Assembly: GCA_947177935.1 (NCBI GenBank)
Contig: CAMWWG010000004.1
Span: 1-13,687 of the forward strand
Direction: 5' to 3'
Source of the DNA: an uncultured Ruminococcus sp.
GTDB taxonomy: Bacteria > Bacillota > Clostridia > Oscillospirales > Ruminococcaceae
DNA: 13,687 nucleotides
Shown: piece after piece, positions 8,195-13,687 of the stretch
Numbering within the stretch: the stretch's first letter is position 1
How the letters are laid out: every line of letters starts with the position of its first letter
Notes under the pieces: model-generated
What the model saw: only the letters and a program-made list of their open reading frames with translations
Told to the model about the DNA's origin: nothing
Database searches by the model: none
Position numbers and translations under genes: made by a program

Positions 8195-9792
8195 ATTTCT
8201 GGACTTTCTTCCGGTTTTTCTGATTCTCCGGAACGGATTTCATGATAACTCAGTTCTGTGTTCACATTCCAGATGTTGGATTTGTCTTTCCTGCCTGTCA
8301 GAATGTTTTTCACTGTCTCAAATGATGTTATCATGGAGTGATCCATATTATTATAACGATGCTGTCCGTTGCGTCCGACACAATAGAGATTTTCAAACTG
8401 ATTCAGATATTGGATTAATTCGTCCATAGATTCATAAGTATCAAAATACGCCGGATAAGCTTTCCTGATTTTTTCTTGATGATAGGCAAATACTTTTGCG
8501 CCCTTGCTGAGGATGTCCATTTTCCGGAGTTCTTTCACTGCAAAAATTGCACTCTGCTGACTGTTCAGATTCCAAAATCTGTCGCCCTCCTGACAGAAAT
8601 ACTCCAGTCCGATCCAGACTTGCTGTGACGGATTTTGTACCATATAAGGCGACCAGTTGTTGAAAATCTGGATTCTTCCGAGTTTTACACCAGTGTCCTG
8701 GACGTAGATCCAGCAGTCTGGGACGATATTGCCAAGCGTCGGGATGTCCGTCTTGTTTTCCAGTTCCAGACGATCAACAAGCAGACCGATCGTGACAAAA
8801 TCCCGGTAGGGGAGACCTGCGGCAATTTCAGATTCCCGACGGGGGACGTCGTTCATCCCGGCAACCAGGTCTTTCACCGGCATGGAAGAAATTAGAATAT
8901 CGCAGGGGATTTCCTGCAATTCTTTTGTTTCTGTATTCTGATAAGTCATAGATTTCACAAGATGACTGCCGTCCGTTGTGATCTGTTTTACACTGGCATG
9001 AAATACAACATCACCGCCGAGTTTCCGGAATTCTTCCAGCGCCGTTTCCCAGAGCTGTCCTGGTCCATACTTGGGATAGTAGAATTCTTCAATCAGGGAC
9101 GTTTCTTTCCTGGATGGGTCTTGTACGCCGGTGATTTTCCGGAACATGTCTTCCAGGACGGCGCTGACGGATAAGCCTTTGACACGCTGTGCGCCCCAGT
9201 CTGCGGAGATCTCTGAGGGATGACGTCCCCAGAGTTTTTTTGTGTAGCCCTCGAAGAACATGGCATATAATTTTTGCCCGAAACGATTGATATAGAAATC
9301 TTCCAGGGAATTTTCCTGTTTTTTTATGACAGAAGCCTGAAGATAGCTCACACCTGCCTGCATGGTCGTGACAAGTCCCATGTTCCGGAGCGTGTCCCAT
9401 TTGAGTGAAACGGGATAATCGAAAAATTTTTTGTGATAATAAATCCTGGATACCCGGTTTCTCACGAGCATCACTCTGTCTGTTTGTTCCGGATCTGCAC
9501 CGCCAGGGACTAATTTTTTTCTGCGTCCTAATTGAATATCATCAAAGGACGGCTGTCCCTGAAACGGCATGAGGTCATTCCACCAGTCCATGACCTGCTG
9601 ACTTTTGGAAAAAAATCTGTGACCGCCGATGTCCATCCGGTTATTTTTATGATTCACCGTCCGGGAGATACCGCCTGCTACGACGGATTCTTCATAGATT
9701 GTCACATGATACTGATTTTCACCCTGGCGGAGCAGTTCCAGACCGGCAGTAATGCCGGCAGGACCTGCGCCGATAATGGCAACTTCCTGCAA
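8191..9792 (-). CDS. FAD/NAD(P)-binding oxidoreductase, HemY / UDP-galactopyranose mutase-like
   Basis: About 533 residues. A Rossmann dinucleotide site sits at the N-terminus ([10 protein letters not shown], Gly8-Gly13). It is followed by the GG motif of flavin amine oxidase-like proteins (VAGGISRT) and [11 protein letters not shown] at about 54-64. The C-terminal flavin-binding segment is [14 protein letters not shown] at about 473-486. This pattern matches the COG1232 group, often found in polysaccharide clusters and loosely annotated as protoporphyrinogen oxidase or UDP-galactopyranose mutase. No haem pathway gene is nearby, whereas a GT-C-like membrane protein follows at once, so a role in sugar-nucleotide or surface-glycan chemistry is the better inference. 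The start is TTG at 9792, which has GAGG at 9801-9804 with spacing 8. A GTG at 9801 would overlap that site and have none of its own. The charged C-terminal tail ([11 protein letters not shown]) is unremarkable. Confidence 0.85.
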   Translation of the reverse strand: MQEVAIIGAGPAGITAGLELLRQGENQYHVTIYEESVVAGGISRTVNHKNNRMDIGGHRFFSKSQQVMDWWNDLMPFQGQPSFDDIQLGRRKKLVPGGADPEQTDRVMLVRNRVSRIYYHKKFFDYPVSLKWDTLRNMGLVTTMQAGVSYLQASVIKKQENSLEDFYINRFGQKLYAMFFEGYTKKLWGRHPSEISADWGAQRVKGLSVSAVLEDMFRKITGVQDPSRKETSLIEEFYYPKYGPGQLWETALEEFRKLGGDVVFHASVKQITTDGSHLVKSMTYQNTETKELQEIPCDILISSMPVKDLVAGMNDVPRRESEIAAGLPYRDFVTIGLLVDRLELENKTDIPTLGNIVPDCWIYVQDTGVKLGRIQIFNNWSPYMVQNPSQQVWIGLEYFCQEGDRFWNLNSQQSAIFAVKELRKMDILSKGAKVFAYHQEKIRKAYPAYFDTYESMDELIQYLNQFENLYCVGRNGQHRYNNMDHSMITSFETVKNILTGRKDKSNIWNVNTELSYHEIRSGESEKPEESPEI

Positions 9793-9800
9793 TGGAAACA

Positions 9801-9804
9801 CCTC
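9801..9804 (-). promoter_or_regulatory. Ribosome binding site deciding the TTG start of the oxidoreductase gene
   Basis: On the - strand GAGG at 9804-9801 precedes TTG at 9792 with 8-nt spacing. The last G of this site is the first base of the in-frame GTG at 9801, which argues against that GTG being used. Confidence 0.65.
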
Positions 9805-9859
9805 TCTTATCTAATTTGTTTACTTAGTTAAAAATTTAAAAATTACAAAAATTATTTTT

Positions 9860-10003
9860 TTATGAAACATGTACATGTCCGCTCTCGATTGTGATGTAAT
9901 TTTTCCGGAAACGGCTGAAAAACCGGTCAGCCACCCGGAAAAATGTCCACACTGCCAGAATGGAAACAAACAGCAGACCCAATCCTTTGCATAAATCTTT
10001 CAT
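9860..10003 (-). CDS. Small single-pass membrane protein, 47 aa
   Basis: A short ORF that gene callers may miss, supported by its signals. A strong ribosome binding site GGGAGG (10017-10012) lies 8 nt before the ATG at 10003, and a near-perfect promoter lies about 60 nt upstream. The protein starts MKDLCKGLGLLFVSILAVW, with one hydrophobic helix at about residues 7-22. A basic juxtamembrane segment follows (Arg23, Arg27, Arg31, Arg33, Lys34) and then a short tail ending GHVHVS. The positive-inside rule favours the C-terminus in the cytoplasm. I recognise no family. It is the first gene of the operon with the oxidoreductase 59 nt (from the GTG) to 67 nt (from the TTG) downstream and no terminator between. 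It could be an accessory subunit of the membrane glycosyltransferase, or a leader peptide whose translation affects the downstream genes. Confidence 0.72.
   Translation of the reverse strand: MKDLCKGLGLLFVSILAVWTFFRVADRFFSRFRKNYITIESGHVHVS
9867..9878. promoter_or_regulatory. 12-bp perfect palindrome, possible operator
   Basis: ACATGTACATGT is a perfect palindrome made of two ACATGT units. It lies within the last codons of the 47-aa gene, just upstream of the oxidoreductase gene. It may be a binding site for a dimeric regulator, or just the result of the codons for Gly-His-Val-His-Val. No regulator is identified. Confidence 0.25.
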
Positions 10004-10069
10004 AGAAAACGCCTCCCGTTAATGCAAAAAATAGTGATGAAAATATTTTCATTTCTTATGATAATTATA

Positions 10070-10098
10070 ATTATAGCACGCATCTTAGAATTTGTCAA
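10070..10098 (-). promoter_or_regulatory. Sigma-A-type promoter of the small membrane protein / oxidoreductase / GT-C operon
   Basis: On the - strand: perfect -35 TTGACA (10098-10093), a 17-nt spacer and perfect -10 TATAAT (10075-10070), preceded by an extended -10 TGC. The transcript should begin near 10063, about 60 nt before the start at 10003. It is one of the strongest consensus matches in the window and lies just beyond the stop of the VanY gene. Confidence 0.87.
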
Positions 10099-10148
10099 GG
10101 CTGGTCGTCAACCGGAAGCAGGAGAATCCGGCATTCCAGCGTTTCCGA

Positions 10149-11345
10149 TCAGACTGGAGCATCCATCGGCGCATCTATAAATTCTGCCGGATCCTGCTCC
10201 GTCTCAGAATTTAAATTTGAATCTGAATTCTGCGTGAATTTTGGATTTTCCGAATTTTCTGGAATGGTCTCCGGTTCTGTGATTTCCGATTCTGGAATAT
10301 AGACAGATTCTACGTCCAGATATTCTTCCAGAGTCAGCCCGTGTTCATAAATTTCCGTGGCCGCTTCTACGCCGACATAACGGATGTGCCAAGATTCGTA
10401 ATCATAACCGGTAATAGCTTCTTTTCCCAGTGGATAACGGACGATGAAGCCATAAAGATGGCAGTTTGCGGCAAGCCACTGCCCTTCGGGTGTTTCTGCG
10501 AAATCATTATTGATCGTATTGCAGTCGATCGTGTAGCCTGTCTGATGCTCAGAATAGCCTGCCCTTGCAGAGACCATGCTTGCGTACTCTTCGCCGTAGG
10601 CGGCACACATGCTGTCATAATCTCTGACCTGGTGTTCATAATTGCGGTAGCCTGACCCCATATAGATATTCAGTCCCAGTGCTTCTGCATCTTCCTGTAA
10701 TTTGGCAAAGGCTTCTGCGGTTTCTGGAAGCATTCCTGGGTCATAATCCGCCGGCATTCCGTAACTTTTGTTGGCAACGAGAATCCCATCCACATACGTG
10801 CATCCGTCCTGTACGGTCAGTTCCCGAATGGTTACGGGGATTTCAAGAATTTCATCTTCACAGGTGACGGAAATCATGCAGTTTCCCTTTGTCAGTCCCA
10901 TAATCATACCTGAATCACTCACAGATGCAATGGTACTGTCATCCACCGTGAATACTGCGCCGGATGTGTCAAAATCTCCTCTTGTGCCGAGCTGGAGCTG
11001 TTTTTCATGATTCACACGAAGATACACATGCGAATCCATGCTCCAGAAATTGACGGCAGTTTTCAGTTCAGAATGCAGCTCCGGTTTTTCCGGGATGATT
11101 TCCGGAACGGGATTTTCTGCCGGATTCTGCTCGGAATCGGAATTATCTGGATTTTCTGTTTCTTTTTCGACTTTCATAGTATTCTGGACGGTCTCGGCAT
11201 GTTTTAAATTTTGCTTGCCGATCATCAGACCGAATGCAAACACCAATACAACGCTTAACATCAAAAACGTGAATACGGCATAAGTTCTGTCAACTCTCTG
11301 ATTTTTCTGAATTCTCTGGCTGTTCTGACTGCCTTGCTGTGCCAA
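10149..11345 (-). CDS. vanY: Membrane-anchored VanY-type D-alanyl-D-alanine carboxypeptidase with BIG2 domain
   Basis: A 398-residue enzyme of family M15B, which removes the terminal D-Ala of peptidoglycan stem peptides outside the cell. The N-terminus is cytoplasmic and Q/N/R-rich, followed by one transmembrane helix at about 21-43. A P/E/N-rich stalk runs to about 95, then an Ig-like BIG2 domain at about 96-175 (DDSTIASVSDSGMIMGLTKG is typical) and the peptidase domain at about 190-345. Zinc ligands are His267 and Asp274 in SEHQTGYTID and His320 in ESWH, with Glu317 as catalytic base, so the active site is complete. The last 50 residues are an N/S/E/P-rich tail ending IDAPMDAPV, unusual because this domain normally closes the protein. 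The start is TTG at 11345, with GAGG at 11357-11354 and spacing 8. The vanY symbol is used for the family; nothing here implies vancomycin resistance. Probable role: wall remodelling. Confidence 0.9.
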   Translation of the reverse strand: MAQQGSQNSQRIQKNQRVDRTYAVFTFLMLSVVLVFAFGLMIGKQNLKHAETVQNTMKVEKETENPDNSDSEQNPAENPVPEIIPEKPELHSELKTAVNFWSMDSHVYLRVNHEKQLQLGTRGDFDTSGAVFTVDDSTIASVSDSGMIMGLTKGNCMISVTCEDEILEIPVTIRELTVQDGCTYVDGILVANKSYGMPADYDPGMLPETAEAFAKLQEDAEALGLNIYMGSGYRNYEHQVRDYDSMCAAYGEEYASMVSARAGYSEHQTGYTIDCNTINNDFAETPEGQWLAANCHLYGFIVRYPLGKEAITGYDYESWHIRYVGVEAATEIYEHGLTLEEYLDVESVYIPESEITEPETIPENSENPKFTQNSDSNLNSETEQDPAEFIDAPMDAPV

Positions 11346-11414
11346 TCCATCATCCTCTTTCTGAAATTTTTATTTTAAAATAAATTTTGCATCAAATTCT
11401 CCTGACATGTCTTT

Positions 11415-11443
11415 ATTATAGCACAGAAATCTGGTTTTGTCAT
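11415..11443 (-). promoter_or_regulatory. Promoter of the VanY-type carboxypeptidase gene
   Basis: On the - strand: -35 ATGACA (11443-11438, one mismatch), a 17-nt spacer and perfect -10 TATAAT (11420-11415), preceded by an extended -10 TGC. The leader is about 63 nt. Confidence 0.78.
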
Positions 11444-11472
11444 CAGTTTTATGAAAAAATTTTTGAAAAATA

Positions 11473-11525
11473 ATTCTCAGAATCTCCAGAAAATAACAGA
11501 ATGCGCAGAATTTTTAGATTTTCTG
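11473..11525. repeat. Phased CAGAAT repeats between divergent vanY and GH74 promoters
   Basis: Three CAGAAT hexamers at 11478, 11497 and 11506, plus one CAGAAA at 11487, have starts 9, 10 and 9 nt apart, close to one helical turn. The first forms an 11-bp palindrome, ATTCTCAGAAT (11473-11483). The complement of CAGAAA follows at 11520-11525. The array fills the space between the two divergent -35 boxes (11443 and 11545). It could be an activator or repressor site for the GH74 gene. AT-rich low complexity is the alternative explanation. Confidence 0.4.
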
Positions 11526-11544
11526 AATTTTTTTGAAATTTCAC

Positions 11545-11573
11545 TTGCATTTCGATTGAAAATATATTATAAT
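11545..11573 (+). promoter_or_regulatory. Promoter of the GH74 gene
   Basis: -35 TTGCAT (11545-11550), a 17-nt spacer and perfect -10 TATAAT (11568-11573). The predicted start near 11580 gives a leader of about 50 nt. The weaker -35 and the lack of an extended -10 TG fit a gene that needs activation. A second TATAAT at 11585-11590 has no good -35 at the right distance. Confidence 0.72.
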
Positions 11574-11632
11574 AAAATTAGTATTATAATTTATTAAAAT
11601 TTTATAGAATGTTCAAGGAGGTTTTTTGAATT

Positions 11633-13687
11633 ATGAAGATCTGGAAAAAAGCCGCTGCGATGGTGCTGAGTGTCTCCATGCTGCTGAGTTCTTCCATGCT
11701 CCTGCCCGGAACGGTGGCAGATGCAACGGATTCGATTGAATCTAGCTATGACTGGGGGACGCTGCGCATCGGCGGTGCGGGCTTCGTCTCCGGTATTGTG
11801 ACCGGACAGAAAGAGATGTATCTGAGAACAGACGTCGGTGGTGCTTACAAATGGAATTATGAGACTTCCGAATGGGAGCAGCTGTTCGGCTTTCTGACAG
11901 AGGCTGACAGAGGTTTGCTCAGTGTCAAGGGCATGGCAATTGATCCCACGGACGATAATACGGTGTATTTTCTCTGCGGATGTGCGTATTTCTCAGGCGC
12001 AAAGACTGTCATTTTCAAGACAACAGACGGTGGAAAAACGTTCACAGAATCCGATGTGACAGAGCATATCCAGGTACACGGCAACGGAGATGGCCGTGAA
12101 TGTATTGAACCGATTGCGATTGACCCGGACAATCCCGATGTAATCTATGCAGGCGGTGACGTGACTGCCGGCAAATCGGCATTAATCAAATCCACGGACG
12201 GCGGCAAGACCTGGAATCCCGTCATGGGCTATGATGATCTGGGATTATTTACAGAATCTCTGAAATTTCCAATGTGGACTGACCACATGGTAAGAGGCAC
12301 AGAATCCAAAGAATATAATGAACAAAATGGCATTGGCTGTATTCTGATTGAGGACGGCAAAGTCTATGTCGGCACTTCCGTGACAGGGCAGACAAACATC
12401 CATGTAGCGGATGTGGACAAAGACGAATTTACGGAATTGAGCAAAGACCTCCCGAATGAAAATTATCCCTGTTCAATCACAAGCGACAAGCATGGTAATC
12501 TCTTCTTTACGTATATTGCAGGACTCGCATTTGCCGGATCTGCCGGCGGTGCTTACAAATATGATACCAAAACCGGCACAGTCACACAATTTACAGATCT
12601 CACTAGTGCAATTGGCATGATTGAAGCAGATGAAGAAAATCCAGACAGACTTCTGGCAAGAACCTGCGGTGTGTGGTCAGATCAGTGGTTTGAAGAAGAA
12701 TGGACGGATGGCAGCGTTGCATGGGGCGATTATTTCTATCGTTCGACAGATGGCGGCGAAACATGGCAGAATATTACTCCCGGACAGGGCGAGACAATCT
12801 ATGATGAAAACGGTTCTCACAAAGAATTTGTTTCCAAGCCGATTGATACAAACGGCTATGACTGGATCTACGGCAAAGCCTGCCACTGGGGCAGTGGTAT
12901 TCTTTTAGATCCCAGAGACTCCAACAGGATTCTGATGACTTCCGGTAACGGTGTCTATGTCTGTGACAATGTCTGGGATGAGACAGGTCTTCAATTTTAT
13001 TTCCAGCCAGATGGTGTCGAAGAAGTTGTAGCGCTGGATTTCGTCAGTGTCCCGGGTGGTCTGAATTATTCTGCAATCGGCGACTATGACGGCTTTATTC
13101 ATGAAAGTCCCGATACAATTCCGCAGCAGTATCAGCCTAACATTGGCTCGACTTCTGCAATTGCCTATTGTCCGGCTGATACAAAAGTCATGGCTCGTGT
13201 TGGTGAACATGAAGCAAAAGGCTATTATAGTCTGGATGGCGGCAAAACGTGGGAAGATTTACAAGTCCCGAATGGCGGCGGAAAAATTGCAATTACAAAA
13301 TTAGATGACGGAACATATCGTTTTATCAAAGCAAGCGGTGACAATGCTGAAATTGTTTATACAGACGATTTCGGCGCAACCTGGAATAAATCCACCGGAC
13401 TCGAAGGTTCTAAGACAACCTATCCGCTTGTTGACCCGGAAAATCCTGCCATTGTGTACGGTTCAGGAATTAAATATAATTCTTACTGGTCTTCTGATAT
13501 GAGCAAAACAGAACCGACGTTGGATGATGCGCAGTATGATTTTTATATCAGTACAGATTATGGCGCAACGTTCAGCAAGACGATTGTTGACAAATATGAC
13601 GAATGCGACCATACGGGCGATTTGGCATATATTACAACGGATACAATTGCCATGGCTTTGGCTGGAACGGGTTATATATCATCACAG
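11633..13687 (+). CDS. Secreted GH74 xyloglucanase / oligoxyloglucan-active glycoside hydrolase (3' end cut by window)
   Basis: The first 685 codons of a gene that continues past the right edge with no in-frame stop. A signal peptide (MKIWKKAAAMVLSVSMLLSS, then cleavage near VADA at residue 31) shows it is secreted. The mature protein begins with the GH74 signature YDWGTLRIGGAGFVSG (39-54) and TDVGGAYKW (66-74), where Asp67 matches the catalytic Asp of GH74 enzymes. The partner acidic residue is probably Asp484 in AIGDYDGFIH. Six Asp-box (BNR) motifs of the double seven-bladed propeller occur near 129-137, 187-194, 371-378, 533-540, 577-584 and 640-647. The family cuts the beta-1,4-glucan backbone of xyloglucan. 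The catalytic part is nearly complete here, and a dockerin or carbohydrate-binding domain may follow. AAGGAGG at 11615-11621 sets the ATG. No Arg codon is CGG, unlike the upstream genes. Confidence 0.92.
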   Translation, partial: MKIWKKAAAMVLSVSMLLSSSMLLPGTVADATDSIESSYDWGTLRIGGAGFVSGIVTGQKEMYLRTDVGGAYKWNYETSEWEQLFGFLTEADRGLLSVKGMAIDPTDDNTVYFLCGCAYFSGAKTVIFKTTDGGKTFTESDVTEHIQVHGNGDGRECIEPIAIDPDNPDVIYAGGDVTAGKSALIKSTDGGKTWNPVMGYDDLGLFTESLKFPMWTDHMVRGTESKEYNEQNGIGCILIEDGKVYVGTSVTGQTNIHVADVDKDEFTELSKDLPNENYPCSITSDKHGNLFFTYIAGLAFAGSAGGAYKYDTKTGTVTQFTDLTSAIGMIEADEENPDRLLARTCGVWSDQWFEEEWTDGSVAWGDYFYRSTDGGETWQNITPGQGETIYDENGSHKEFVSKPIDTNGYDWIYGKACHWGSGILLDPRDSNRILMTSGNGVYVCDNVWDETGLQFYFQPDGVEEVVALDFVSVPGGLNYSAIGDYDGFIHESPDTIPQQYQPNIGSTSAIAYCPADTKVMARVGEHEAKGYYSLDGGKTWEDLQVPNGGGKIAITKLDDGTYRFIKASGDNAEIVYTDDFGATWNKSTGLEGSKTTYPLVDPENPAIVYGSGIKYNSYWSSDMSKTEPTLDDAQYDFYISTDYGATFSKTIVDKYDECDHTGDLAYITTDTIAMALAGTGYISSQ

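Noticed and set aside
10098..10148. Possible terminator after vanY (CCGGA and TCCGG as a short stem)
   Set aside because: The stem is only 5 bp and no U-run follows, so it is not called. VanY transcripts may read into the downstream operon.
12905..13210. ORFs of about 100 codons on either strand within the GH74 gene
   Set aside because: The GH74 frame is open for all 685 codons and carries six Asp-boxes and the catalytic signature; the others are by-products.
1..13687. CRISPR array, tRNA, rRNA, insertion sequence, phage or toxin-antitoxin genes
   Set aside because: I found no regularly spaced long repeats, cloverleaf, transposase motif or integrase motif on either strand.

Overview
The window looks like the chromosome of a low-to-mid GC, Gram-positive, fibre-degrading gut anaerobe, most likely a Ruminococcus-like member of the Oscillospiraceae. 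This is inferred from gene content: a secreted GH74 xyloglucanase, a PASTA protein with an N-terminal zinc ribbon and kinase fold, and a VanY-type carboxypeptidase. Strong AAGGAGG-type ribosome binding sites, frequent TTG/GTG starts and AT-rich intergenic DNA fit the same picture. No database was searched, so the genus is a guess. No tRNA, rRNA, CRISPR array, insertion sequence or phage gene is visible.

Layout. (1) 32-2957 plus 2950-4239, + strand: a tight four-gene operon of two M42 metallo-aminopeptidases, a GNAT acetyltransferase and a PLP-dependent methionine gamma-lyase-like (Alum_res) protein. Junctions are a 44-nt gap, an ATGA overlap and an 8-nt overlap. The theme is cytoplasmic peptide and amino acid turnover. 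(2) 4357-6450, + strand: a strong sigma-A-type promoter and a single membrane protein that joins a zinc ribbon, a degenerate kinase domain, a transmembrane helix, two PASTA repeats and a Pro/Glu/Thr tail. It ends at a bidirectional terminator at 6458-6510 shared with the convergent operon. (3) 10098-6512, - strand: a strong promoter, an unannotated-looking 47-aa single-pass membrane protein, an FAD/NAD(P)-binding oxidoreductase of the HemY/UDP-galactopyranose mutase-like group, and a polytopic GT-C-like membrane protein. The last two overlap by ATGA. This is plausibly a surface-glycan module. (4) 11443-10149, - strand: a membrane-anchored VanY D,D-carboxypeptidase with an inserted Ig-like (BIG2) domain. 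(5) 11545 to the right edge, + strand: the divergent, truncated GH74 gene.

How it fits together. Regions 2, 3 and 4 all concern the cell envelope (peptidoglycan sensing, surface polysaccharide building, peptidoglycan trimming) and region 5 is secreted polysaccharide degradation. Region 1 is general metabolism. The most unusual gene is the PASTA protein at 4474-6450, whose VAIK lysine, HRD aspartate and DFG aspartate are all replaced, so it reads as a pseudokinase sensor. Other points are the small membrane protein heading the glycan-like operon, a helically phased CAGAAT array between vanY and the GH74 gene, and a sharp change in arginine codon use and in TCCGGA frequency on entering the GH74 gene.
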